The notes: generated from the letters alone by a model not told the origin. A stretch of DNA of 64,000 nt from Flavobacterium sp. (GCF_027483985.1 NZ_JAIXTJ010000024.1:1-64000); one strand, 5' to 3'. Shown: positions 1 through 11,227, counted from the stretch's first letter. Made by a program: numbers and translations.

Positions 1-276
1 GTAAGCAAATTTGAAGATTTTCTTACAAGTAGAGGAGCAAAGATGGTATCTAAAGAGGATTGGGGCTTAAAAAAATTAGCTTACGAAATCCAAAACAAAA
101 AAAGTGGTTTTTACCATTTGTTTGAATTCCAAGTAGCTCCAGAAGTATTAATCGCTTTTGAAACTGAATTTAGACGTGACGAAAGAGTGATGCGTTTCTT
201 AACTGTAAGTTTAGATAAACACGCAATATCTTGGGCAGAAAGAAGAAGAGAAAAACTTAAAGTAGCAAAAGCTTAA
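1..276 (+). CDS. rpsF: 30S ribosomal protein bS6, 5'-truncated by the window edge
   Basis: This protein binds the 16S rRNA platform together with bS18. The reading frame is open from base 1 ([14 protein letters not shown] precedes the ATG at 43), so that ATG is an internal Met and the true start lies upstream of the window. The 91 visible residues hold the S6 core, including [18 protein letters not shown] and the [15 protein letters not shown] strand, and end in a basic tail. The stop is 2 bases before rpsR, which is the conserved rpsF-rpsR-rplI order. In Flavobacterium ribosomes bS6, bS18 and bS21 cover the anti-Shine-Dalgarno end of 16S rRNA, which is established for the genus and not visible here. 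Confidence 0.95.
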   Translation, partial: VSKFEDFLTSRGAKMVSKEDWGLKKLAYEIQNKKSGFYHLFEFQVAPEVLIAFETEFRRDERVMRFLTVSLDKHAISWAERRREKLKVAKA

Positions 277-278
277 TT

Positions 279-575
279 ATGGCAACATTACAACAATCAG
301 CTTCAGGAAAAAAAGACGGAGATATCAGATATTTAACGCCTTTAAACATAGAAACTAACAAACAAAAAAAGTATTGTCGTTTCAAAAAATCAGGAATCAA
401 ATACATCGATTATAAAGATGCTGATTTCTTATTAAAATTCGTTAACGAGCAAGGTAAAATTTTACCAAGACGTTTAACAGGAACTTCATTGAAGTATCAA
501 AGAAAAGTGTCTGTAGCTGTGAAAAGAGCTCGTCACTTAGCTTTAATGCCATATGTAGCAGATTTATTAAAATAA
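279..575 (+). CDS. rpsR: 30S ribosomal protein bS18
   Basis: This is the small-subunit platform protein that pairs with bS6. At 98 residues it is longer than the roughly 75-residue E. coli protein. The extra length is an N-terminal extension ([21 protein letters not shown]) that is typical of Bacteroidota. The core has the family signature: [57 protein letters not shown]. It lies 2 bases after rpsF and has no Shine-Dalgarno sequence, so it is probably translated from the same mRNA. rplI follows after about 65 bases. Confidence 0.96.
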   Translation: MATLQQSASGKKDGDIRYLTPLNIETNKQKKYCRFKKSGIKYIDYKDADFLLKFVNEQGKILPRRLTGTSLKYQRKVSVAVKRARHLALMPYVADLLK

Positions 576-640
576 TTTAAAAAACAAAGTTGTTGGTTTC
601 TCGTAAAAAAGAACCTAACTTCTATAATAAGGACAACAAC

Positions 641-1081
641 ATGGAACTTATATTAAAACAAGACGTTCAAAACGTAGGATTTAAAGATGATATCGTAACA
701 GTTAAAGCTGGATACGGACGTAACTTTTTAATTCCACAAGGATTTGCTACTTTGGCTACACCTTCTGCTAAGAAAGTATTAGCTGAAAACCTAAAGCAAA
801 AAGCACACAAAGAAGCTAAAGTTATTGCTGATGCTAACAAAGTTGCTGATGCATTAAAAGCTCTTGAAATCAAAATATCTTCTAAAGCTGGTGGTGAAAA
901 ATTATTTGGTTCTGTTACCAATATCGACATCGCTGCTGCATTAGAAGCTGCAGGACAAACTATTGATAGAAAATTTATCACTAGTGGTGTTGTAAAAAGA
1001 ACAGGTAAATATACTGCTTCTGTAAGATTACACAGAGATGTAGTTGTTGAATTACCATACGAAATTATAGCTGAGGTATAG
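641..1081 (+). CDS. rplI: 50S ribosomal protein bL9
   Basis: bL9 binds 23S rRNA and projects from the large subunit near the L1 stalk. The 146-residue product starts MELILKQDVQNVG and carries the N-terminal rRNA-binding domain (KAGYGRNFLIPQGFATLAT), a long central helix and the C-terminal domain (GEKLFGSVTNIDIAAAL, KRTGKYTASVRLH). An in-frame ATG at 590 would add 17 residues unrelated to L9. The ATG at 641 is the normal family start and has AAGGA about 7 bases upstream, unusual for this window. It is the last gene of the rpsF-rpsR-rplI group and is followed by a strong terminator. Confidence 0.96.
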   Translation: MELILKQDVQNVGFKDDIVTVKAGYGRNFLIPQGFATLATPSAKKVLAENLKQKAHKEAKVIADANKVADALKALEIKISSKAGGEKLFGSVTNIDIAAALEAAGQTIDRKFITSGVVKRTGKYTASVRLHRDVVVELPYEIIAEV

Positions 1082-1100
1082 TCCTAAGCTATTTTCATTC

Positions 1101-1143
1101 AAAAATCCCGAATCGTTTTAAAAGCGAAGTCGGGATTTTTTTT
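1101..1143 (+). terminator. Rho-independent terminator of rpsF-rpsR-rplI
   Basis: An 11-bp perfect stem (AAAAATCCCGA at 1101-1111 with TCGGGATTTTT at 1130-1140) encloses an 18-nt loop that can itself fold. A T-run follows, 20 bases after the rplI stop. Confidence 0.9.
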
Positions 1144-1171
1144 ATCTTTATTTTAAATCTGAATTATTCGT

Positions 1172-2170
1172 ATGACGTTATCTAACAAAGTTGAAGGATT
1201 GAATGTTTTATTAATTCTTGCTTCTTTAGTTCTTGCATTACTACTGCCATTTGAACTTTTCTTGTTTTCTTATGCGGTTTTAGGACCATTGCATTACTTA
1301 ACTGAAATCAATTGGCTGAATAAGAATAATTATTTTATTAATAAGAGAAAATATGTTTGGGTTTTACTATTCTTTACTTTCCTTATTTCTTTTATTGTAC
1401 TTTTTAGGTATTTAAAATTTGATTCCGATTTTGCACGCTATTTAAAGTATTATTCAAAGTTATTAATCAATATTTTGATTGCAACTAGTTTTTTCTTTTC
1501 TATTGGTTTAGTTCTATTTAAAGACAACAAAAGAATTGTAGTGTCATTAATTTTTGCATTACTTCTGGGCTTGCTTTTTCTTAAATTCGTGCCTTTTTCA
1601 TTCCTAATTATTGGTGTTTTTCTTCCAACTATAATTCACGTTTACTTATTTACACTGCTTTTTATGGTTTCGGGTACACTAAAAAGTCGTTCAATTTTTG
1701 GAGTTGTTGCTATTGTTTTGCTAATATTAGTTCCGATTTTCATTGCTATTAATATGTTTTCATTCTCCGGTGAAACTTCTGATTTAGTAAAAAGTACTTT
1801 TTTAGAAACACGATTTAAAAATGTACTACTAGCAATTAATCAAGTTTTAAATGACGTTTATATAACTGATTTCAATTTTAATGCAGTTACAATTATAAAG
1901 ATGCAAACCTTTTTAGCCTTTTCCTATACTTATCATTATCTTAATTGGTTTTCCAAAATCTCTATTATTAAATGGACAAAGGGTAGTTCTAAATCTTTTT
2001 TAGCACTTCTTTTAGTTTTATGGCTTGCTTCAATTGGTCTTTATTTGTACAACTATCGAATAGGTATTTTGACATTATATTTTTTAAGTTTATTTCACGT
2101 CATTGTTGAGTTTCCGTTAAATATTATTTCAATTAAAGCAGTCTTTTTTAATAGAAAAGGTTTCAGTTAA
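1172..2170 (+). CDS. Polytopic inner-membrane protein of unknown function
   Basis: I do not recognise a named family. The 332 residues are very hydrophobic, with about 8-9 predicted transmembrane segments and short polar loops. All four histidines lie in or at the edge of membrane segments: H41 (GPLHYLTEINW), H156 (TIIHVYLF), H255 (YTYHYLNWFSK) and H309 (LFHVIVEFPLN). Glu45 and Glu313 lie close to two of them. That pattern would suit an intramembrane metal site and loosely recalls Brp/Blh-type carotene oxygenases, but this is inference only. It stands alone between the rplI terminator and the next gene, which has its own -7 box, so it is probably monocistronic. Confidence 0.75.
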   Translation: MTLSNKVEGLNVLLILASLVLALLLPFELFLFSYAVLGPLHYLTEINWLNKNNYFINKRKYVWVLLFFTFLISFIVLFRYLKFDSDFARYLKYYSKLLINILIATSFFFSIGLVLFKDNKRIVVSLIFALLLGLLFLKFVPFSFLIIGVFLPTIIHVYLFTLLFMVSGTLKSRSIFGVVAIVLLILVPIFIAINMFSFSGETSDLVKSTFLETRFKNVLLAINQVLNDVYITDFNFNAVTIIKMQTFLAFSYTYHYLNWFSKISIIKWTKGSSKSFLALLLVLWLASIGLYLYNYRIGILTLYFLSLFHVIVEFPLNIISIKAVFFNRKGFS

Positions 2171-2182
2171 TTTTCAAAATAA

Positions 2183-2190
2183 TACCTTTG
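2183..2190 (+). promoter_or_regulatory. Bacteroidota -7 box (TACCTTTG)
   Basis: TACCTTTG matches the TAnnTTTG -7 consensus of the Bacteroidota housekeeping sigma factor and lies 33 bases upstream of the ATG at 2224. No clear -33 TTG is seen at the usual distance. Confidence 0.5.
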
Positions 2191-2223
2191 TCGCTTTAAT
2201 TATAGCTTATTTATACACCAGTA

Positions 2224-2697
2224 ATGAAGTACAAAAGACTAACCAAAGAACAGTTTGAAGCCTTACATCAAGAATTTGCTAATTTTCTTGCCTCACAATC
2301 TATCGATAAAAAAGAATGGGACGAAATAAAAAGTAATAAACCTGAAGTTGCCGAACAAGAATTAGATGTTTTCTCGGATTTAATTTGGGAAGGTGTTTTA
2401 ACTAATGCCCAATTTTTAGAACATTTTTCTAAAAATCACATTTTCCTTTTTCATTGTCAACAAGATTTTATCCAATCAATGGTAATAAAATCATTGATTA
2501 CTCATGTTGATTTTCTTACAAAAGACGGTTTACAATGGTTAAGTGAAAATCTGTTTACAGATACTGTTGAAATTCATATGGGTAAAAAGAATTATGAAAC
2601 AGAACGAAATACAGCTATCTTTGATTTAATCACTCAAGGTGCTATTTTAAGTGATGGTCAATTGTATATTCAAATAAATACGATAATTCAATCTTAA
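2224..2697 (+). CDS. Conserved hypothetical protein, DUF6495-like
   Basis: This is a soluble acidic protein of 157 residues with no signal peptide or membrane segment. It starts MKYKRLTKEQFEALHQEFANFLASQ, has a central predicted helical region (FLEHFSKNHIFLFHC) and ends with a helix-turn pattern. I believe it belongs to the Bacteroidota family DUF6495, from recall of the N-terminal pattern. No enzymatic motif is visible. It has its own -7 box and sits 58 bases upstream of ligA, so it may be cotranscribed with it. The function is unknown. Confidence 0.75.
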   Translation: MKYKRLTKEQFEALHQEFANFLASQSIDKKEWDEIKSNKPEVAEQELDVFSDLIWEGVLTNAQFLEHFSKNHIFLFHCQQDFIQSMVIKSLITHVDFLTKDGLQWLSENLFTDTVEIHMGKKNYETERNTAIFDLITQGAILSDGQLYIQINTIIQS

Positions 2698-2737
2698 ATT
2701 TATGTTAATTACAAATATTTCATTATTTTAGTAGTGA

Positions 2738-5426
<2,689 letters not shown>

Positions 5427-5435
5427 TCTGCTGTT

Positions 5436-6119
5436 TTGGAAAAATCAAACTCTTATAGATTTTTAGTTGTTCTTTTTATATTGTGTTCTAGTTTAGAAAT
5501 TGTAGCTGAATTTTATCAAAATCAAGTTTTGTTAACGTTTGTCAAGCCTACTTTAATGCCGCTACTTTTTGGTATTTATTATGTTAGAACCAAAAATATT
5601 GACATCGTTTATTTTTTAGCTTTATTTTTTAACTGGCTTGCTAATATTTTATTTCTTTCAAAATCAGTTGACTTGTTAACTCTGGGTTCCCTTGTATTCT
5701 TTATAAGTAGGATTCTTATCGTTTATAAGGTTTATAAAGAAATTAAATTACCATCTATTTTTCCATTTGTTCTAGGTACCATTCCTTTTCTGTTTTTATT
5801 CATTTACTTGAATTTTTTAATTGTGAATGATGTCAATTCTCAAACTTTTATGATGACCATTTCACAAAGTATCGTGGTTTCAATAATAGGTGGAATTAGT
5901 TTAGGGAATTATATGATGAAAAATGATAAATCAAGTATTTTTCTCTTATTAAGTGCGGTATTCAATGCACTTACCATCGTCTTTTTAGGAATAAAATTCT
6001 ATTACTTAGATTTATATTATTTAAAATCTATTGCTATGATTTTTTTCGTTTTAAGTCATTTTTCATTAGTGCAATTTATGATAATAACACATAAAAGTAA
6101 ATTTAATTTAGTTAGTTAA
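5436..6119 (+). CDS. YhhN/TMEM86-like membrane protein, paralogue 2 (conserved Asp lost)
   Basis: This has the same size (227 residues) and topology as its neighbours, with the KPTLMPLLFGIYY segment of the family. The start codon is TTG at 5436. The next in-frame Met is far inside the first helices, so TTG initiation is likely. The family Asp pair is absent. The position of Asp67 in paralogue 1 is Asn70 here (FFNWLANILFL), and no Asp aligns with the second site. It probably lacks the hydrolase reaction and may have another role, for example as a partner of paralogue 1. It lies 9 bases after paralogue 1, in an apparent operon. Confidence 0.68.
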   Translation: MEKSNSYRFLVVLFILCSSLEIVAEFYQNQVLLTFVKPTLMPLLFGIYYVRTKNIDIVYFLALFFNWLANILFLSKSVDLLTLGSLVFFISRILIVYKVYKEIKLPSIFPFVLGTIPFLFLFIYLNFLIVNDVNSQTFMMTISQSIVVSIIGGISLGNYMMKNDKSSIFLLLSAVFNALTIVFLGIKFYYLDLYYLKSIAMIFFVLSHFSLVQFMIITHKSKFNLVS

Positions 6120-6158
6120 AATAAGTAATTTTTTATATTTATTTAGTAACTTTACTAC

Positions 6159-6845
6159 ATGGGTGTAAGTTTAAAAAATAAAGCTTGTACAATTATTTCT
6201 CTTTTGTACTTCTTCAATGCTATCGTTGAAGTTGTAGCTGAAGCATATGCTCTTGATACCATTATTTATATAACAAAGCCATTAATACCAGGACTATTAA
6301 TGGCTTTGTATTTTTATTCTTCAAAAAATGATAGCAAATTGTTTTATGTAATTATGTTTTTCTCTTTATTAACCAATTTGTTATTCATCCCAAATACTGA
6401 AACAGCTCTTTTTTATGGAGTAATTGCGTATACGATACACAGAATATTTCTGTTAGTATTGATTTTCAGAATTGTGAGAATTAAGAATTATTTGTTATTT
6501 ATACTAGCAACTATCCCTTTAGGATTTATATTTTTCTTTATATTTACCTCTTCTGATGTGCCACAAAACTCTTACTATTTGATATTTTTTCACAATCTGA
6601 TTGCAGCAGTTTTGGGTGGCATTGCCATCGCAACTTACATCTCAAATGACAATAGACAAAATTCTTATTTATTGATAAGTGTTTTATTATTTCTTGGCTT
6701 GCAATTGGTGATTTATATCGAAAAATATTATTTAGTCAATGCTATTACGTACTCGCTTAGACCACTCGCAATGTCATTAAACATTCTTGCGTTTTATGTT
6801 TTTTACAAATTTGTAATTTTATCAGAAAAAATTAAACTACAATAG
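6159..6845 (+). CDS. YhhN/TMEM86-like membrane protein, paralogue 3 (conserved Asp lost)
   Basis: This is the third tandem paralogue: 228 residues, about 8 transmembrane helices, with KPLIPGLLMALYFY corresponding to the family KPLLMP segment. As in paralogue 2, the first conserved Asp is replaced by Asn (Asn73 in LLTNLLFIP), and the second site reads LFLGLQ with no acid. TAACTTTA, one mismatch from the -7 consensus, ends 3 bases before the ATG, so this gene may also have its own short-leader or leaderless transcript. Its 3' end overlaps the convergent 5'-nucleotidase gene by 14 bases. Confidence 0.68.
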   Translation: MGVSLKNKACTIISLLYFFNAIVEVVAEAYALDTIIYITKPLIPGLLMALYFYSSKNDSKLFYVIMFFSLLTNLLFIPNTETALFYGVIAYTIHRIFLLVLIFRIVRIKNYLLFILATIPLGFIFFFIFTSSDVPQNSYYLIFFHNLIAAVLGGIAIATYISNDNRQNSYLLISVLLFLGLQLVIYIEKYYLVNAITYSLRPLAMSLNILAFYVFYKFVILSEKIKLQ

Positions 6846-7746
6846 ATTTTCCTTGTGATTGAATTTCTTTGTTATTAGATAAATAAAAGTCAATACGACC
6901 TAGATTTAATCCATAACAACCAACTTGATTGATTAAAACATCTTTACCATCAAGATTTTTTTCAATTACTGGTTTATCCAAAAATGTGTGTGTGTGGCCA
7001 CCAATAATTAAATCGATGTATTTAGTTTGCTTTGCTAAAATAAGATCACATACTTTATTTGGGTCTTCTTTATATTTAAAGCCGATATGCGATAGGCATA
7101 TTACTAAATCGCATTTTTCTTCGTTTTTTAGAATGCGAGCTATATCAGTGGCAACCTCAATTGGGTTGTTGTAAACTGTTTCTTTGTAGAGTTTTTTATC
7201 AACTAATCCTTCAAGTTCAACACCAAGACCAAAAACACCAATTTTTATTCCATCAATGGTTTTGATTTTATAAGGTTTGACAATTCCATCTAAAACGGTA
7301 TTTTTGAAATCATAATTTGCTGAAACAAAATCAAATTTAGCATTTGGTAACTGCGAGTAAAAGCCATCAATTCCGTTATCAAAATCGTGGTTTCCTAATG
7401 TTGCAATGTCATAACCCATCATGCTCATTAATTTGAATTCTAATTCTCCGCCATAATAATTGAAATAAGGCGTTCCTTGAAAAATATCTCCGGCGTCAAG
7501 CAATAAAACGTTCGGATTTTCTTTTCTAATAGCTTCTACCAAGGATGCTCTTCTTGCAACGCCACCCATATTTGGATTTCTAGGATGATCAGCAGGAAAA
7601 GGATCTATGTAACTATGAACATCGTTAGTATGCAGAATTGTGATGTGCTTTAAATCATTGCTTTTAAAACTACTTAAGGAAAGTCCAGTTAAACTTAATA
7701 ATGCTGAACTTGCAACTGTTTTTTGTATAAAATCTCTTCTTTTCAT
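6832..7746 (-). CDS. 5'-nucleotidase-family metallophosphatase domain protein with Tat-like signal
   Basis: This is the N-terminal half of a UshA/5'-nucleotidase-type enzyme as a stand-alone 304-residue protein. It starts MKRRDFIQKTVASSALL, a twin-arginine signal followed by a hydrophobic stretch, so Tat export is likely. The dinuclear-metal phosphoesterase motifs follow in order: HTNDVHS, DAGDIFQG, TLGNHDFDNG, CLSHIG and GGHTHTF. The substrate-binding C-terminal domain is missing here but is encoded by the gene directly upstream on the same strand, 26 bases away. The two products probably work together on nucleotides or similar phosphoesters in the periplasm. The stop end overlaps the convergent YhhN-like gene. 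Confidence 0.9.
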   Translation of the reverse strand: MKRRDFIQKTVASSALLSLTGLSLSSFKSNDLKHITILHTNDVHSYIDPFPADHPRNPNMGGVARRASLVEAIRKENPNVLLLDAGDIFQGTPYFNYYGGELEFKLMSMMGYDIATLGNHDFDNGIDGFYSQLPNAKFDFVSANYDFKNTVLDGIVKPYKIKTIDGIKIGVFGLGVELEGLVDKKLYKETVYNNPIEVATDIARILKNEEKCDLVICLSHIGFKYKEDPNKVCDLILAKQTKYIDLIIGGHTHTFLDKPVIEKNLDGKDVLINQVGCYGLNLGRIDFYLSNNKEIQSQGKSIVV

Positions 7747-7772
7747 TTGACTTGTCTAATTTGGGTTCAGTA

Positions 7773-8552
7773 TTATTCTTTAATAATTCTAATATCAGTA
7801 TTGATTTTTAACGTATCAACATCTTTAAAATAATCAATCATTATGTTTCTTAACTTGTAGTCAATATCATATTTTTGAATTCCTTTTTTGAAGAAATTCA
7901 TATTGTCACCACCATTCGATAAATAGTCGGAAGTAACTACATAATATATTTTATCGTTTTCTAAAGGTTTGCCTTGTACAAACAATTTCGTAGCCTTTAA
8001 ATCTTTGCTTACAGTAAAATTTAATCCTGCTAAAGGATGTGGTTTTTTTTCAGCGATGATATGATTGGCAAGTTCAATAATTTGTTCTCCTTTTAGCGCA
8101 ACAATAATGGCACTATTTTCAAAGGGCATTACTTCATAAGCATTTCTGGCAGTAACATTTCCTTTTGGAATCATTGTTCTAATTCCGCCGTGATTTAATA
8201 AGCAAATATCAATAGTTTTATTTTCACGTTTTTGAAAAATTGGATTACTTTTTTCTAACGTAATGTCAGCCAAAAAACAACCAATGTTAGTTTGCCATTC
8301 TCCTTTCGATTTTTCGAGATTTTCAGGATTGAAAGCTAGAATTTCGCTTAAATCTTTATCGATGTGTTCTCTGAACGGTTTCACATAATTTTCAATTTCA
8401 ACTTTGCCAACTTGACTCTCGCTGATGCCAATTTTTTTTGCTTCAATTTTAGTAACTTGATACTTTTGACTCGAACAAGCAACCAAGGAAATAAATGTTA
8501 ATAATAAAACAAAATGTTTTAAAACAACGTTATAGTTTTTTAGATTTACCAT
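7773..8552 (-). CDS. 5'-nucleotidase C-terminal domain lipoprotein
   Basis: This is the stand-alone C-terminal, substrate-binding domain of 5'-nucleotidases (259 residues). A lipoprotein signal ends in SLVACSS, so it should be lipidated on the cysteine. Family motifs are present: NHGGIR (NxGGIR), the PFENSAIIV segment, and LSNGGDNMNFF near the C-terminus, which in the fused enzymes holds the nucleoside-stacking Phe. No phosphoesterase metal motifs are present. It is transcribed before the metallophosphatase gene, so gene order is the reverse of the domain order in fused enzymes. Confidence 0.88.
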   Translation of the reverse strand: MVNLKNYNVVLKHFVLLLTFISLVACSSQKYQVTKIEAKKIGISESQVGKVEIENYVKPFREHIDKDLSEILAFNPENLEKSKGEWQTNIGCFLADITLEKSNPIFQKRENKTIDICLLNHGGIRTMIPKGNVTARNAYEVMPFENSAIIVALKGEQIIELANHIIAEKKPHPLAGLNFTVSKDLKATKLFVQGKPLENDKIYYVVTSDYLSNGGDNMNFFKKGIQKYDIDYKLRNIMIDYFKDVDTLKINTDIRIIKE

Positions 8553-8574
8553 CTCAATTATGACTAATTTTAAT

Positions 8575-8582
8575 TAAATTTG
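8575..8582 (+). promoter_or_regulatory. Bacteroidota -7 box (TAAATTTG)
   Basis: TAAATTTG matches TAnnTTTG and ends 18 bases before the ATG at 8601, in the divergent gap between the nucleotidase genes and the DUF6913-like/dapA pair. No clear -33 TTG. Confidence 0.55.
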
Positions 8583-8600
8583 TAACCAAGTAAAAGTACT

Positions 8601-9119
8601 ATGTTTTTAAATAAAATAAAGGATTTTTGGACAAAAAAAATAGTTAAGAAAAGGTTATCTAATGTAAAGCATATAAATTCAGATAGTTCTATTAAAAAAG
8701 TTGGGATAGTTTTTGACGAAAGCTATTTTTATGAAAAAGAAAAAATGATTTTGCAACTAATAGAAAACGGAATTGAAGAAAAAAATATTGACTTTTTTGT
8801 GTTCAAACACCAAGTAAAAAAGAATGATTCTTTTGACTACAAAGTTTTCACCTATAAAAATAGTAATTGGAATGCTTCATTTGATGGGGTAGAAGTTAAT
8901 GATTTTGTAAATGCAGATTTTGATTTACTGATTAGCTATTATGATATAGAAAAAGCTCCTTTATTATTGCTAACTAGTCTCTCGAAAGCTAAATTTAAAG
9001 TCGGATTTGCCTCAATTGACAAACGTTTGAATCATTTTATGATTGATACTAATGCTGAAAACTATAACGTTTTTATAAACGAATTATTTAAATATTTAAA
9101 AATACTAAACAAACTATAA
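8601..9119 (+). CDS. Conserved hypothetical protein, DUF6913-like
   Basis: A cytoplasmic protein of 172 residues with no signal peptide. The N-terminus is very basic ([20 protein letters not shown]), followed by a Rossmann-like alternating pattern ([43 protein letters not shown]). I believe this is the Bacteroidota family DUF6913, which in related genomes is found next to dapA as here. The stop is 1 base from the dapA start, so translation is probably coupled. No catalytic motif is visible. A link to lysine or cell-wall metabolism is suggested only by position. Confidence 0.8.
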   Translation: MFLNKIKDFWTKKIVKKRLSNVKHINSDSSIKKVGIVFDESYFYEKEKMILQLIENGIEEKNIDFFVFKHQVKKNDSFDYKVFTYKNSNWNASFDGVEVNDFVNADFDLLISYYDIEKAPLLLLTSLSKAKFKVGFASIDKRLNHFMIDTNAENYNVFINELFKYLKILNKL

Positions 9120-9120
9120 T

Positions 9121-9996
9121 ATGCAATCACTTATTGGTACTGGAGTTGCACTTGTAACACCTTTTAAAAAAGATTATTCTGTAGATGTTGATGCGCTTTC
9201 AAAAATCGTGAATTTTCAAATTGAAAACGGAATTGATTATCTAGTTGTGCTCGGTACAACTGCAGAAAATGCAACCTTAAGCCAAGAAGAAAAGGAATTG
9301 GTTATTGCAACTGTAATTAATGCCAACAACGGTAGATTGCCACTGGTTCTAGGAGTAGGAGGAAACAATACTCGCGAAGTTGTTGAAGAATTGAAAACAA
9401 GAGATTTTTCAAATTTTTCGGCTATTTTATCAGTTTCACCTTATTATAATAAACCTACGCAAGAAGGTATTTACCAACATTTTAAGGCCATTGCTGAAGC
9501 GGCTCCAATTCCGGTAATTTTATATAACGTTCCTGGTAGAACTTCAAGTAATATGTTGCCTTCAACGGTTTTAAGATTAGCAAATGATTTCAAAAATGTT
9601 GTTGCTATAAAAGAAGCTGCAGGAGATATTGTTCAAGCAATGAAATTAATTCAAAATAAACCTGATGGATTTCACGTTATTTCAGGCGATGATATGATTA
9701 CTTTACCAATGGTTTTAGCAGGTGGAAGTGGAGTTATTTCTGTAATTGGTGAAGGTTTTCCAAAACAATTTTCAGATATGGTTCGTTTAGGATTAGAAAG
9801 AAAAGTAGATGAAGCTTATAAAATTCACTACCAATTGGCAGAAGCAATTGATATGATTTTTGAACAAGGAAATCCTGCCGGAATCAAAGAAGTCTTTAAA
9901 TCATTGGGATTGTCTGAGAATACCGTGCGTTTGCCATTAGTAAATGTCAATCAAGATTTGGCTGACAGATTGCATAATTTCTCCCAAAATCTATAA
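9121..9996 (+). CDS. dapA: 4-hydroxy-tetrahydrodipicolinate synthase
   Basis: DapA condenses pyruvate with aspartate semialdehyde in the diaminopimelate/lysine pathway, which also supplies peptidoglycan. The 291-residue TIM barrel has the expected sites: the [10 protein letters not shown] loop, YYNKPTQEG (Tyr108/109), LYNVPGRT with Tyr136, and the Schiff-base Lys164 in VAIKEAAGD, followed by ISGDD and GGSGVISV. The length is normal and nothing is missing. It is cotranscribed with the DUF6913-like gene, with 1 base between them. Confidence 0.97.
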   Translation: MQSLIGTGVALVTPFKKDYSVDVDALSKIVNFQIENGIDYLVVLGTTAENATLSQEEKELVIATVINANNGRLPLVLGVGGNNTREVVEELKTRDFSNFSAILSVSPYYNKPTQEGIYQHFKAIAEAAPIPVILYNVPGRTSSNMLPSTVLRLANDFKNVVAIKEAAGDIVQAMKLIQNKPDGFHVISGDDMITLPMVLAGGSGVISVIGEGFPKQFSDMVRLGLERKVDEAYKIHYQLAEAIDMIFEQGNPAGIKEVFKSLGLSENTVRLPLVNVNQDLADRLHNFSQNL

Positions 9997-10041
9997 AAAA
10001 TAACAATTGAAAAAAATCTTTCATAGTATCTAATTATTAAC

Positions 10042-10050
10042 TAATTTTGC
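10042..10050 (+). promoter_or_regulatory. Bacteroidota -7 box (TAATTTTGC) before bamD
   Basis: TAATTTTGC is a full match to TAnnTTTG with the often-seen following C, about 56 bases before the bamD ATG. No TTG is present at -33; the best candidate there is TTTC. It would start the bamD-rpoZ-coaBC-porD transcript. Confidence 0.55.
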
Positions 10051-10105
10051 AGTTCGTTTTTTAAGAAGTGAATCCCTTTTAAAACCTGTATCCATAAAAA
10101 TAAAA

Positions 10106-10900
10106 ATGAAGAAAATAGTTTCTCTTATCGTGTTGGTTGTTCTTTTTTCGTCTTGTAGCGAATATCAAAAGGCTTTAAAGAACGAAGATGTTACAAAGAA
10201 GTATGATGTTGCTGCAAAAATGTACGATAAAGGTAAATATGCGAAAGCTATTCGCTTGTTTGAACAAATGGCGCCATCTTATAAAGGAAAACCTTCGGCA
10301 GAAAAATTGTTTTACATGTTTTCACAATCTTATTACAAAACAGAACAATATTATTTAGCAGGATACCAGTTTGAAAGTTTTGCTTCAAGCTATCCAAAGA
10401 GTGAAAAACAAGAAGAGGCAAAATTTTTAGGTGCTTTATGTTACTCAAAATTATCACCAGTATATAGTTTAGATCAAGTAGATACAGACAAAGCAATCGA
10501 GAAATTACAATTGTTTATTGATGAATACCCAAATTCAACGTTCTTGCCAGAAGCTAACAAAATAGCTATCGAATTAAGAAATAAATTAGAAAAAAAGGCA
10601 TTTGAAAATGCTAAGCAATACAATACTATTTCCGATTTCAAAGCAGCACAAATTGCTCTAGATAATTTTATTACAGATTATCCAGGAACACCTTTTAAAG
10701 AAGATGCCTTGTATTATAAGTTAGATTCAGCCTACAAGCTAGCAATAAACAGTGTGCCTCAAAAAATGGAAGAACGATTGAATAGCGCAAAATCAGCCTA
10801 CAACAGTTTGATAAAATTTAGTGCTAGTACAAAATATAAAAGTCAGGCCGATGATATGTTGGCAAGAATAAATAAAGATTTACAACAATTTTCTAAATAA
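10106..10900 (+). CDS. bamD: Outer-membrane assembly lipoprotein BamD
   Basis: BamD is the essential lipoprotein partner of BamA in inserting beta-barrel proteins into the outer membrane. The 264 residues begin with a lipoprotein signal (VVLFSSCSEYQK, lipidated Cys). Consecutive TPR-like helical pairs follow (AAKMYDKGKYAKAIRLFEQM, YYLAGYQFESFASSYPKSE, AIEKLQLFIDEYPNST, AQIALDNFITDYPGTPF). The repeated YP ends of the helices are typical of BamD. It starts a compact run with rpoZ (9 bases later), coaBC and porD. Confidence 0.93.
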   Translation: MKKIVSLIVLVVLFSSCSEYQKALKNEDVTKKYDVAAKMYDKGKYAKAIRLFEQMAPSYKGKPSAEKLFYMFSQSYYKTEQYYLAGYQFESFASSYPKSEKQEEAKFLGALCYSKLSPVYSLDQVDTDKAIEKLQLFIDEYPNSTFLPEANKIAIELRNKLEKKAFENAKQYNTISDFKAAQIALDNFITDYPGTPFKEDALYYKLDSAYKLAINSVPQKMEERLNSAKSAYNSLIKFSASTKYKSQADDMLARINKDLQQFSK

Positions 10901-10909
10901 ATAAAAGTC

Positions 10910-11227
10910 ATGGATTTAAAAAAGACCAGTGCGCCAGTAAACACAATAACATACAATAAAAATGTTATTGAAGAACCTACCGGGAATGTTTATGAAGCAA
11001 TAACTATTATGGCTAAAAGAGCAAATCAAATTAACACTGAAATCAAAAAAGAATTGATTGAAAAGTTAGATGAATTTGCAACTTACAATGATAGCTTAGA
11101 AGAAGTCTTTGAAAACAAAGAACAAATTGAAGTTTCTAAATTTTATGAAAAACTTCCAAAACCGCACGCTCTTGCAGTTCAAGAATGGATGGATGGTAAG
11201 ATTTATCATAAAGACACAAATAAATAG
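10910..11227 (+). CDS. rpoZ: DNA-directed RNA polymerase omega subunit, Bacteroidota type
   Basis: A short RNA polymerase accessory subunit that helps fold beta prime. The 105 residues contain the omega core (GNVYEAITIMAKRANQI, KKELIEKLDEF), in which an N-terminal helix and ARR-like segment are recognisable. The C-terminus is Bacteroidota-type (KFYEKLPKPHALAVQEWMDGK). The position between bamD and coaBC matches the conserved Bacteroidota order; in many bacteria rpoZ also lies beside coaBC. Spacing is 9 bases on each side, so it is operonic. Confidence 0.9.
   Translation: MDLKKTSAPVNTITYNKNVIEEPTGNVYEAITIMAKRANQINTEIKKELIEKLDEFATYNDSLEEVFENKEQIEVSKFYEKLPKPHALAVQEWMDGKIYHKDTNK

Noticed and set aside
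43..276. ATG at 43 as the rpsF start
   Set aside because: The frame is open upstream to base 1 with S6-like sequence, so the ATG is internal.
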